Assembly (NCBI GenBank): GCA_012521855.1
Contig: JAAYLO010000154.1
Span: 1 to 16,285, forward strand
Length of the DNA stretch: 16,285 nucleotides
Origin: Halanaerobiaceae bacterium
Lineage (GTDB): Bacteria; Bacillota; Halanaerobiia; Halanaerobiales; DTU029
Direction: 5' to 3'
Shown: one piece after another, positions 1 to 7,672 of the stretch
Position numbering within the stretch: the stretch's first letter is position 1
Layout of the letters: each line of letters begins with the position of its first letter
Position numbers and translations under genes: made by a program
Notes under the pieces: model-generated
What the model saw: the letters and a program-made list of their open reading frames with translations, nothing else
The model's database searches: none
What the model was told of the DNA's origin: nothing

Positions 1-27
1 ATGCCTGTAACCGCCAAAAGTCAGGTC
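1..27 (-). pseudogene. In-frame continuation of the esterase beyond its TAG codon (runs off the window)
   Basis: Past the TAG at 28-30 the same frame stays open to the window edge and reads DLTFGGYRH. Bacterial feruloyl/acetyl-xylan-type esterases often continue after the GLSMGGMQ elbow with a Leu-Asn/Asp-Leu stretch and a Gly-Gly-Tyr-Arg segment; I recall this from the family and have not checked it. If right, this is the displaced rest of the same gene, and the TAG replaces a leucine-like codon (TTG to TAG is one base change). Only nine residues are visible, so the match is weak. Confidence 0.4.
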
Positions 28-756
28 CTAAGCCTGCATTCCTCCCATGGAAAGGCCGGCAATCGCCCTGTGTTTCCGGCTATATTCAATGGCCTCAGGG
101 GATTTAGCTGCTATATCGGCATAAGTATTGAAATTGCTCTCAATGAAGGGGATCAGGTCATATCTCAGCTCATAGTCGAAATAATAAAAGCCCAGGATAT
201 TTGTCCTGTCAACACTGAAGGAATTATCTACCCAGTCATGGGAACTCCTCCCCTCCGGGAAAACGACAATCAATGGTTCTATCTCACCATTCATAATCAG
301 ATTATCCAGTATATTGCAGATGGCATAATTACCATCAATCCAGCCGCCACCCTTTAACCATTCAAAGCGGCTTCCTCCCACTCCATGGAGAAGGTAGAGT
401 ACATTATATTTTCTGTCTTTATCATTTTCCTCATAGCCGGCCGGCAGGTAGACATTGCATTTTTTTACTATCGGCTCTCCCTGTACGGTTTCCCTGCCAG
501 CCTCTTCACTGCTGATAGCCTGGTTTGTCACCAGCTGCCGGGAACTGTTAATATAATTACCCACAGTGTAAGAAATTTCTTTAATTTTGCCCTGAAATTC
601 TTCAGGAACTGCCCTTTTATATTCCTCAGGTATAGTGGTAATTTTTATATTGCCCATAAATTTTCCCCCTTCATGATTTTCTTCTGCTGACCATACCATT
701 GATGCCAATACAAAGAGGATTATCATCAGAGCAGATAAGACAGGATACCTTTTCAT
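28..756 (-). CDS. Secreted feruloyl/acetyl-xylan-type esterase (esterase D family), cut short by an in-frame TAG
   Basis: This is an alpha/beta hydrolase of the putative esterase family (PF00756), which removes ferulate or acetyl groups from plant polysaccharide side chains. Residues 1-23 form a signal peptide: a basic start, a hydrophobic core and an Ala before the mature region, so the protein should be exported. The hydrolase fold starts near residue 98. The oxyanion segment YLLHGVGG lies at 121-128, FPEGR at 166-170, and the nucleophile elbow GLSMGG at 234-239 with catalytic Ser236. The reading frame then stops at TAG, six codons after the serine. The family normally continues for another 100 or so residues carrying the catalytic Asp and His, so the 242-residue product should be inactive. 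The start is an ATG with GGAGGA 11 nt upstream, overlapping the end of the GH27 gene. It is the last visible gene of the glycosidase operon. A sequencing error at the TAG is possible. Confidence 0.8.
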   Translation of the reverse strand: MKRYPVLSALMIILFVLASMVWSAEENHEGGKFMGNIKITTIPEEYKRAVPEEFQGKIKEISYTVGNYINSSRQLVTNQAISSEEAGRETVQGEPIVKKCNVYLPAGYEENDKDRKYNVLYLLHGVGGSRFEWLKGGGWIDGNYAICNILDNLIMNGEIEPLIVVFPEGRSSHDWVDNSFSVDRTNILGFYYFDYELRYDLIPFIESNFNTYADIAAKSPEAIEYSRKHRAIAGLSMGGMQA

Positions 757-778
757 ATCTTAAAAATTCCTCCCAGTA

Positions 779-2047
779 TTATTTTCCCCTGGTCAATTTC
801 ATTAAAACAGCCCCGTGGGCAGGTACACTGGTAAGCACCTCTGAACTGATGGTTCCTATATCTTCCTTTGCCCACAGATCCCGCACCAGATAACTCCCAT
901 TTAACCCCAGGAGGGACAGGTCTGTTGCAATATCAGTCTTCTCCTCAGTTAAATTAAAATGAGCCAGGTAAACAGAACCATCCTCTCCCATTGCGGTCCA
1001 GGCAACTAAATCACCTTCACGGTACAGTTGGCGGCTGGAATGGCTGGTTTTTGTAATCCCGAGCACTTCCTCATTGGTGAGCAGTGATGTAGTCCAATCA
1101 TCGTTATACCGCAGGTCACCGCCAAACATCAAAGGAGAACGCATCATTGCCCAGAGTGTCATAAGGGTAACCTGCTCATCTCTGGTAAAACGCGTATACC
1201 GGTCACCACCGGCACTTCTGATTCCAATCCTTCCTAAAGGGAGCATATCAGCATCAGGCCAGTGCCCCGGCCCGTTGTAACTGCTCCAGGCATCAGCCCT
1301 TTCAAACATTGCATACAGATGATCCCAATGATCCCAGAAATCATCGGTCATCCGCCAGAGATTGGCGTATTCCGCCACATGTTCAGCCTCAGATACCGGG
1401 GTTGGACCCGGTGAAAGACTGAGCACCATTTCCCTGCCGGAGTTTTTGATGGCATTGTGAACCAGTTCAATCTCGCCACGGCGGTAAGGACGTGCTATAT
1501 CATCAACCTTGACATAGTCAACACCCCATCCGGCATAGAGGCGGAATATAGAATCATAATACTGCTGTGAACCGGGTTTAGCGGGATCAACTCCATACAT
1601 ATCGGTATTCCAGTCACAGATACTTCCTGTATCAGCAATATCTACGGCAGTATAATCTGTTCCCAGAATGGCTGTTTTCTGCCCTACAGCCTGACGGGGA
1701 ATACCCCGTAATATGTGGATCCCGAATTTCAGCCCCAGACTATGGATATAATCCCCCAATGGCTTAAAGCCCCTGCCATCAGCTGCACTGGGGAAACGGT
1801 TCACTGCCGGCATTAACCTGGAATATTCATCCATCACAAGTGCAGCATGGGGATTATACTGGTCACTTCTGGCATCTGGTTCATACCACTGGATATCTAC
1901 CACTACATATTCCCAGCCGTATTGCTTTAGATTTTCCGCCATATACTCAGCATTTGCCCTGACTTCATCTTCCCTTACACTTGCACCATAACAATCCCAG
2001 CTATTCCACCCCATCGGCGGGGTTTGAGCCAGCCGCTTTCCTGACAT
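779..2047 (-). CDS. GH27 glycosidase: alpha-galactosidase or beta-L-arabinopyranosidase
   Basis: This is a retaining glycosidase of family GH27 (clan GH-D), 422 residues. The N-terminal hallmark PPMGWNSW is at 10-17. The nucleophile lies in YVKVDD (Asp182) and the acid/base in WRMTDD (Asp236, four residues after the Arg, as in human alpha-galactosidase A). GHWPDADM at 261-268 and the RSPLMFGGD segment near 303-311 are also family signatures, and a C-terminal beta-sandwich starts near 325. There is no signal peptide, so it should act in the cytoplasm. The family includes alpha-galactosidases and beta-L-arabinopyranosidases; next to GH127 and GH43 genes the second is worth testing, but sequence alone does not decide. 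The start used is the ATG at 2047, which has AGGAGG seven bases upstream. A TTG two codons earlier sits almost on that site and is unlikely. The esterase gene follows 22 nt downstream. Confidence 0.92.
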   Translation of the reverse strand: MSGKRLAQTPPMGWNSWDCYGASVREDEVRANAEYMAENLKQYGWEYVVVDIQWYEPDARSDQYNPHAALVMDEYSRLMPAVNRFPSAADGRGFKPLGDYIHSLGLKFGIHILRGIPRQAVGQKTAILGTDYTAVDIADTGSICDWNTDMYGVDPAKPGSQQYYDSIFRLYAGWGVDYVKVDDIARPYRRGEIELVHNAIKNSGREMVLSLSPGPTPVSEAEHVAEYANLWRMTDDFWDHWDHLYAMFERADAWSSYNGPGHWPDADMLPLGRIGIRSAGGDRYTRFTRDEQVTLMTLWAMMRSPLMFGGDLRYNDDWTTSLLTNEEVLGITKTSHSSRQLYREGDLVAWTAMGEDGSVYLAHFNLTEEKTDIATDLSLLGLNGSYLVRDLWAKEDIGTISSEVLTSVPAHGAVLMKLTRGK

Positions 2048-2087
2048 ATTCAACCCTCCTTTAGCTTACAGGCAGTAATCATATATA

Positions 2088-2117
2088 CAGGACTGGTTTA
2101 TTCAGTGCTGGTTTATT
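2088..2117 (-). repeat. 15-bp imperfect tandem repeat at the end of the GH43 gene
   Basis: Two adjacent 15-base units (2088-2102 and 2103-2117) agree at 13 of 15 positions. On the minus strand both begin AATAAACCAG. The GH43-proximal copy contains the GH43 stop codon, and the second copy lies in the spacer before GH27. It looks like a small local duplication, and no function is evident. Confidence 0.6.
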
Positions 2118-3669
2118 GCCCGTCCCCGCCCATCTTATCACTGAAGCGGAAATAGTCAAAGTCAGCATAGCCCCCAATATTCCTGGTAGCATAATTAAAT
2201 AAGGCAAAACGGTAACCCATGAAATGGGGAATGGTGTATAACATCTTCAGGGGACGGCCAACAGGCTGCCACTTATCACCATCAAGGCTATAATAGAAAT
2301 AGGCCATATCTTTCTGTTCCCTGAAATCACATCCGATTTTAAAATAAACACGTTCCCTGTCCAGTCCAACCCTCTCTACTTCCACGGTGCTTTCCCCAAT
2401 AGCATCAACCATCACTATCTCCCTGGCAGATCCGGTTATCTTCACCGCCACAAAACCATAATGTTTCTGCAGGACAGCCAGGCCGGCATAATCCCCATCC
2501 TTCATCCCGCCCGTTTCAAGGGCTGCTACTGCTGAACACTCAGGGCCAATGACCCGCTGAGTCAACGTATTCCGTGCCTCCAGTATACCCGTACTGAGCT
2601 GTCCGATCCTCAGGCGCAAATAACCGGGACGTTCAGTAAGGGACCAGTTCCTGTTATCCGGATTATGATTCCATTGCCACACTGGAGCCAGATTGGAACC
2701 ATTGTATTCATTTTCATCCCCTGCTACCGTATGATAGGCAGCAATCCTTGCCTCACCCTGTTCAAAATCATCAGAAGCAACTATCTTCAGTTTTGATTCT
2801 ATATTGATACCGGTATCCTGCGGGACCTTACCATCAATGCCCAGAACAGGCCAGCCGTCTTCCCAGCTTACCGGCACTAAATAGGGTATCCTGCCTACTG
2901 CTCCCCGGTCCCCGAAGAGCAGGGCATACCACTTACCATCCGGTGTATCTACCAGGCCTCCCTGGGCAATACCGGCATCCTGCAGGACAACCCTGCCTTC
3001 ATAAGGCCCGGTGATCTGATCAGCCCGGTAGCACAACTGGGTCCTCATTCCGCCCCGGGGCCAGGTAATCAAAAATATATAATATTTACCATCAATCTTA
3101 TGGATATGGGCCCCTTCGGCCGGCAGGGCTATATCCGGCCCGGCAATGGCACTGGAATCCGGTATGATTACCTGGTTTAAACCTCCCGGCTTAATAGCCC
3201 GGGCATCCTCAGTTAACTCGAGCAATTTAATATCACCATTGCCATAGACCAGATAGGTCCGGCCATCATCAAATAACAAAGACATATCATGGGTAAAATC
3301 GATTGAGGACTTCTCCCAGGGCCCCTTTTCCAGATCGGGAGTCCGGAAGATAAAGGTTTTACCCGCTGTCCCGGAACTGAAAACCACATAAAAAACACCG
3401 TCATGATAACGCAAACTGCTGGCCCAGGAGCCAACCCCATATTCATTCCGGCCATTTACCAACCTCTGCCGCTCATCCCCGCCCAGCACATCATACACAT
3501 AATTAACGAACTCCCAATTAACCAGATCCTTTGATTTCATGATAGGGACACCCGGATTCATGTGCATGGTGGTACTGGTCATATAATAGCTGTCTCCTGC
3601 CCGGATTACACTGGGATCAGGTACATCAGCCCAGATTACCGGATTTTGAGCATTCCTGCCGGTTATCAC
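2113..3669 (-). CDS. GH43 family glycosidase (beta-xylosidase / alpha-L-arabinofuranosidase type) with C-terminal beta-sandwich
   Basis: This is an inverting five-bladed beta-propeller glycosidase, 518 residues. The general base is Asp18 in VPDPS, near the N-terminus as usual for the family. The pKa-modulating Asp is probably Asp128, just before the SLLFDDG strand, and the general acid is Glu185 in PAEGAHI. Residues from about 310 to 518 form a second domain resembling the C-terminal sandwich (DUF1349/concanavalin-like) of subfamily-12-type xylosidases and arabinofuranosidases. There is no signal peptide, so it probably works on imported oligosaccharides. The start is a GTG, supported by GGAGG seven bases upstream. 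It lies 42 nt after GH127 and 65 nt before GH27 in the same operon. The exact substrate (xylose or arabinose, arabinan or arabinoxylan) cannot be told from the sequence. Confidence 0.9.
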   Translation of the reverse strand: MITGRNAQNPVIWADVPDPSVIRAGDSYYMTSTTMHMNPGVPIMKSKDLVNWEFVNYVYDVLGGDERQRLVNGRNEYGVGSWASSLRYHDGVFYVVFSSGTAGKTFIFRTPDLEKGPWEKSSIDFTHDMSLLFDDGRTYLVYGNGDIKLLELTEDARAIKPGGLNQVIIPDSSAIAGPDIALPAEGAHIHKIDGKYYIFLITWPRGGMRTQLCYRADQITGPYEGRVVLQDAGIAQGGLVDTPDGKWYALLFGDRGAVGRIPYLVPVSWEDGWPVLGIDGKVPQDTGINIESKLKIVASDDFEQGEARIAAYHTVAGDENEYNGSNLAPVWQWNHNPDNRNWSLTERPGYLRLRIGQLSTGILEARNTLTQRVIGPECSAVAALETGGMKDGDYAGLAVLQKHYGFVAVKITGSAREIVMVDAIGESTVEVERVGLDRERVYFKIGCDFREQKDMAYFYYSLDGDKWQPVGRPLKMLYTIPHFMGYRFALFNYATRNIGGYADFDYFRFSDKMGGDGQ

Positions 3670-3711
3670 TATTTATCCTCCTCCGTCTTCTAAGTCCCAG
3701 GGTTCAACCCT

Positions 3712-6033
3712 CTATTCCTCCAGATCTTTCATAACCAGGACCTTGTCAAATATCCTGCCGGCATAACCGGGCCCCCTGTTGGCAAACTTAACAGTTATCT
3801 TGTTTTTACCCTTGATCCATTCTGCCGGAATCTCATACTGGACATCATAAAATCCCTCCGGAGTCCTGGCCTGGATACTTTCTTCCACAAAAAGCCGGTC
3901 ATCGATATAAATATTAAATCCTCTATCGGCATCACCGCTGTAGTATTTGAGGCAAAGATAATTATTAACCTCAGGATTAACTGCCAGGTCATAGCTAAAC
4001 CAGCCCTCACCGTCAGTTGTACCGTAAGCCTGCCTGAAATTATAGCCTTCATGATACCCTCCAGAGGAATTGCCCCTTAAATTATGGGCGGCCTCATACT
4101 GGTCATTAATAATCTGCACCACGTCAATTGTCGCTTCAACAAGCCGCCCGGCCCTTTCCCTGGATTCCAGGATCTCCTTCAGGGCCGGTGAATCAGGGGT
4201 CTGCAGATAGAAATATATGCCGTAGCGTTCTTTATATTCCAGATAATAAGGTTTGAATATAAAGTTGTCATCCTCATCTGTACCCCTCAGGGTAAACTCA
4301 AGTTTACCCGGTGTTTTGATCAGATTGTTTTCAATATTGGCAAGCCAGTCATCGACCGTACCATTCTGGATTACTATATAGTCCTTAAAATCCTTTCCAT
4401 AGGGTATTACGGCCTTAACTGAAGCCCAGTGAGGCTCGATCACCATTTCTTCAGCACCAAAGCTGGTACACAGTACTACCGGCCCGTAGCTGAAGGCAAC
4501 CGCATTTCTATTATCAGGTAATCTGGATACCTTGACTTCCAGTGGTAAATGGAGCTCCAGCCGGTCTCCATCCTGCCAATCCCTGCTTACAGTCAGATAT
4601 CCATCAATATCCTCAGCTGAAAATTCTTCCCCATTAATTTTTACTTTCATCTCCTGGCCCTCAGCCAGCCATTCCGGTACACGGAAGCGGAAAGAAAGCT
4701 TTTCTGCGGGGGCTTTATCAACAGTAAACAAAACTGTATCAGTTTCCGGGATATCTGACTGCTGGGTTAAGAGCAAACCTTTTTCCTCCCAGTCCAGCCT
4801 GGAACTTATATAGAGGTTTACATACAGGTCATCGTCTTTGTGGAAATAAATACTGTCATTAAGCCTGGTAAAGTTCTCCATTCCCGTACCGGTACAGCAC
4901 CAGAAAGATTCTGTGGGAGTACCAAAGGCCTTAAAATAACCGGTTCCCATCGGTTTAAAATAGGTGGTCATTCCCGTTTCCGGGTTTATAGAGGCCATGA
5001 TCTCATTGATAAAGGCCCTCTCATAAAAATCAGCATATCTGACATCACCGGTAAGCCTGAACAGTCCGCGGGTGAGCAGCAGCATATTATAGGCATTACA
5101 GGTCTCATTATTGAGATTATCCCTTGTTGCATCCAGAAGGCCCGGCTGGCGGAAATGTTCTGACTGGCTGTTACCGCCTGTAACATAGGTATGAACCCTG
5201 ACAACCATCTCCCAGAAGGCCCGGGCGGCCTGATAATAAAAACCTTCTCCGGTGACACAATAGCGGTTCAGGGCACCAATGAACTTAGGTATCTGGGTAT
5301 TGGCATGTTTGTTAACCAGGACATCTTTTCCCTCCAAAATTGCCATAAAGAGGGCATCCTCGTCAAACTTATGGGCTGCGGCCAGATGCTCTGTTTTATT
5401 GGTATATTTATATAATTCATATAAGACATCGTTTATCCCGCCGTATTCTACAGCCAGTACCCTTTTTTGCAGCTCATCATCCCAGCTGGATGTACGCTCA
5501 CAGGCCCAGTCCCCGAGCCTGGCTGCCACCTCCAGGGCTTCCTGATTACCTGTATACTTATAAACATTAATAAGTCCAGAAAGGATTTTATGGATGGTAT
5601 ACCAGGGTACCCATTGGTTGCCAGTGCTCTTCCCTTCCACTACATCAAAATGCGTTTCCGGGGAGGCAAATAAATAGCCGCCAGGGCTGTGATCCTGGCA
5701 GGCCTTTAATTGGCTGACAGTATAATTGATCCTTTCTGCCAGGCGCTCATTTAATTCCTGATTGTTTTTCCTGGTCTGGCGATAGGCCTGGGCCAGGGCT
5801 GTCAGATAGTGGCCCATAGTATGGCCCCTGAGCAGGCTCCAGCTATCCTCCCAGCCGCCATAAAGCTCGAGACCTTTTTCAGTCCCGGGATCCTTCCCTT
5901 CAGAAACAGCCCTGAATCCGGCAAGAAACCGGTCAGGATCGAGGGATAACAAATATTGGGTCACTTTTTCAAAGGCATTGGCAAAATAAGGAGCCGTTAC
6001 CTGAACAGAAGCAAGATCAAAATCTTTAAGCAT
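3712..6033 (-). CDS. GH127 beta-L-arabinofuranosidase
   Basis: This 773-residue protein belongs to the DUF1680/GH127 family, which removes terminal beta-L-arabinofuranose, for example from hydroxyproline-linked oligoarabinosides. The family's unusual zinc-cysteine site is intact. Glu310 and Cys312 (NNETC) and the pair Cys379-Cys380 (FWCCTGTG) correspond to Glu338, Cys340, Cys417 and Cys418 of Bifidobacterium HypBA1. There the first Cys of the pair is the nucleophile, so Cys379 should be. Glu292 in the GGNSQSEHF segment is the likely acid/base. An (alpha/alpha)6 barrel fills about 1-400, followed by beta-sandwich domains. The last 130 or so residues resemble the extra sandwich (DUF6805-type) seen in longer members. 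There is no signal peptide. The ATG has GGAGG eight bases upstream and overlaps the upstream 69-residue ORF by 8 nt. The gene ends in TAG, so TAG is an ordinary stop here. Confidence 0.95.
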   Translation of the reverse strand: MLKDFDLASVQVTAPYFANAFEKVTQYLLSLDPDRFLAGFRAVSEGKDPGTEKGLELYGGWEDSWSLLRGHTMGHYLTALAQAYRQTRKNNQELNERLAERINYTVSQLKACQDHSPGGYLFASPETHFDVVEGKSTGNQWVPWYTIHKILSGLINVYKYTGNQEALEVAARLGDWACERTSSWDDELQKRVLAVEYGGINDVLYELYKYTNKTEHLAAAHKFDEDALFMAILEGKDVLVNKHANTQIPKFIGALNRYCVTGEGFYYQAARAFWEMVVRVHTYVTGGNSQSEHFRQPGLLDATRDNLNNETCNAYNMLLLTRGLFRLTGDVRYADFYERAFINEIMASINPETGMTTYFKPMGTGYFKAFGTPTESFWCCTGTGMENFTRLNDSIYFHKDDDLYVNLYISSRLDWEEKGLLLTQQSDIPETDTVLFTVDKAPAEKLSFRFRVPEWLAEGQEMKVKINGEEFSAEDIDGYLTVSRDWQDGDRLELHLPLEVKVSRLPDNRNAVAFSYGPVVLCTSFGAEEMVIEPHWASVKAVIPYGKDFKDYIVIQNGTVDDWLANIENNLIKTPGKLEFTLRGTDEDDNFIFKPYYLEYKERYGIYFYLQTPDSPALKEILESRERAGRLVEATIDVVQIINDQYEAAHNLRGNSSGGYHEGYNFRQAYGTTDGEGWFSYDLAVNPEVNNYLCLKYYSGDADRGFNIYIDDRLFVEESIQARTPEGFYDVQYEIPAEWIKGKNKITVKFANRGPGYAGRIFDKVLVMKDLEE

Positions 6034-6235
6034 TCATACCACCTCCCAGTGTTTCTGCCTGCCGGATATCTATTTCTGTCCTTTCTCTATCTGATTCACT
6101 GCCCGGTTTCCAGTTACATACTTCAAAAAACCCCTCAGGCCGCTTTGATTTTACCGCCTCCACTGGCTCTACAGCATCTGGATCAGACCAGATGGAAATA
6201 TCATATCCGCAATAATCATATCTTTCATTGTGCAT
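6026..6235 (-). CDS. Small unknown protein overlapping the GH127 start (69 residues)
   Basis: I do not recognise this protein. It is acidic, with two cysteines (residues 9 and 40), aromatic residues (YDYCGYDISIW) and no membrane segment. Base composition here is like the neighbouring coding DNA and drops to clearly AT-rich just upstream, which favours real coding sequence. It overlaps the GH127 start by 8 nt, suggesting translational coupling. Against a complete gene, the ATG has only a purine run (AGGGGA) directly touching it and no well-spaced ribosome binding site. It may therefore be the surviving 3' end of a longer lost gene, or a leader peptide. It is the first ORF of the glycosidase operon. 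Confidence 0.5.
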   Translation of the reverse strand: MHNERYDYCGYDISIWSDPDAVEPVEAVKSKRPEGFFEVCNWKPGSESDRERTEIDIRQAETLGGGMNA

Positions 6236-6435
6236 TCCCCTATTTACATATAAAATTTAAAAAGCTCAACCTTCATTTATTTGCGTCAAGCTTTTGCATT
6301 TTAATAAAAGCAATATATTTTAATGACTATTTCTATATTGACAGCTCATTTTCCTGCATCTTGCTGAAATTTTACATTATTCAGGCTATTTTATTTTTTT
6401 GAATATAAAGATATAATAATAGTGAGGTGATTATT
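6236..6435. promoter_or_regulatory. AT-rich divergent promoter region between the glycosidase operon and pepT
   Basis: This 200-nt stretch has no convincing gene. For pepT, a TATAAT at 6412-6417 lies about 18 bases before the start codon with only a weak upstream box; it would give a very short leader that still includes the GAGGTGA site. On the minus strand TTGAGC, a 17-base gap and TAAATA (ending near 6241) form a weak promoter candidate for the glycosidase operon. An imperfect inverted repeat around 6294-6313 (TTGC arms, AT-rich centre) could be an operator. None of these is strong by itself. Confidence 0.4.
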
Positions 6436-7665
6436 ATGTCAAGAGTAGTGGAAAGATTTTTAAGATATGTTACATTTGATACCCAATCAGACGAAGAATC
6501 CGGTACTACTCCAAGTACTGAAGGTCAAATGATATTTGCCCGGGCACTGAAGGAAGAATTGGAGGAAATGGGTTTGACAGAAATCAGCCTTGATGAAAAA
6601 GGCTATCTTATGGCTACTCTGGAATCAAATCTGGAAGAAGATAATCAGGTCCCCGTTATTGGTTTCATCGCCCATATGGACACCAGTCCAGATGTCTCAG
6701 GGAAAAATATAAGACCTCAAATTATCAAGAATTACGATGGAGGAGATATTATACTCAATCAGGAGAAAGAGATAGTCCTTTCCCCTGTTGACTTCCCGGA
6801 CTTGAAGAATTATACAGGTAAAGATATTATCACAACTGATGGCACCACACTTCTGGGAGCAGATGATAAGGCCGGGATAGCCGAAATAATCACAGCAATG
6901 GAATATCTGCAGGAAAACCCCGAGATCAAACATGGCAGAATACGGATCGCCTTTACTCCTGATGAAGAAATCGGCCGTGGTGCTGATTTCTTTGATATCA
7001 AAAAATTCGGGGCCAATCTGGCCTATACTATAGACGGCGGGCCATTGGGCCTTCTTGAATATGAAAATTTTAATGCCGCTGCAGCCAAAATAACAATTAA
7101 GGGAATTAATGTACATCCAGGGACAGCAAAGGGAAAAATGATCAATTCTGCCTTAATAGCTGCTGAACTAATCAATGAATTACCAGAAAATCAGACCCCT
7201 GCACATACTGATGGTTATGAAGGATTCTATCATCTTGTCCAGATAGAAGGGAATGTAGAAGAAACAAGGCTGCACTATATAATCAGGGATTTCGATAAGG
7301 TAAGATTTATAGAACGGAAAACTATAATCGAAGAAATAGTAGAAGAGCTCAGGAAAAAATATGATAAAGCAGATATAAGCTTAAAACTATACAATCAATA
7401 TTTTAACATGAAAGAAATCATTGAAAAACACAAATATATAGTTGACACAGCTATAAAGGCAATGAAGAAACTGGAAATAGAGCCCTTCATTACTCCTATC
7501 CGCGGCGGAACAGATGGCGCCCGTCTTTCCTATATGGGACTCCCTACTCCCAATCTTTTTACAGGCGGGCATAATTTTCACAGTAGATTTGAATATATAC
7601 CTGTCTCTTCCATGGAAAAAGCTGTTTCCGTAATCCTGAAAATTATTGAACTATATACCCGGTAG
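6436..7665 (+). CDS. pepT: Peptidase T (tripeptide aminopeptidase, M20 family)
   Basis: This is a cytoplasmic di-zinc aminopeptidase that releases the N-terminal residue of tripeptides. Length is 409 residues against 408 for E. coli PepT. Metal and catalytic residues are all visible: His80 and Asp82 (AHMDTSPD), bridging Asp143 (GADDKAG), catalytic Glu177 and ligand Glu178 (TPDEEIG), Asp200 (TIDGG) and a C-terminal His near 382 (TGGHNFHS). The lid/dimerisation domain is the segment of roughly 210-320. The start is the ATG at 6436, six bases after GAGGTGA. A GTG at 6427 overlaps that site and is unlikely. It is the only plus-strand gene of the window, diverging from the glycosidase operon and converging on the DUF1667 gene with 7 nt between stop codons. 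A terminator follows directly. Confidence 0.97.
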   Translation: MSRVVERFLRYVTFDTQSDEESGTTPSTEGQMIFARALKEELEEMGLTEISLDEKGYLMATLESNLEEDNQVPVIGFIAHMDTSPDVSGKNIRPQIIKNYDGGDIILNQEKEIVLSPVDFPDLKNYTGKDIITTDGTTLLGADDKAGIAEIITAMEYLQENPEIKHGRIRIAFTPDEEIGRGADFFDIKKFGANLAYTIDGGPLGLLEYENFNAAAAKITIKGINVHPGTAKGKMINSALIAAELINELPENQTPAHTDGYEGFYHLVQIEGNVEETRLHYIIRDFDKVRFIERKTIIEEIVEELRKKYDKADISLKLYNQYFNMKEIIEKHKYIVDTAIKAMKKLEIEPFITPIRGGTDGARLSYMGLPTPNLFTGGHNFHSRFEYIPVSSMEKAVSVILKIIELYTR

Positions 7666-7672
7666 ACTATAT

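Noticed and set aside
28..30. TAG of the esterase read as pyrrolysine
   Set aside because: GH127 and pepT end in TAG here, and nothing suggests pyrrolysine in this enzyme family. The corrinoid genes nearby make it worth a genome check, but not a claim.
3699..3711. Palindrome AGGGTTCAACCCT just after the GH127 stop as a terminator
   Set aside because: Only a four-base usable stem with no T-run on either side; the operon clearly continues into GH43.
6338..6343. Perfect TTGACA as a -35 box for pepT
   Set aside because: No -10-like sequence lies 15-19 bases downstream on the plus strand.
5956..6402. Open plus-strand frame of 148 codons across the GH127 start and divergent region
   Set aside because: It runs antisense to GH127 and the small ORF, has a low-complexity Ile/Phe/Leu-rich end in the AT-rich part and no convincing ribosome binding site.
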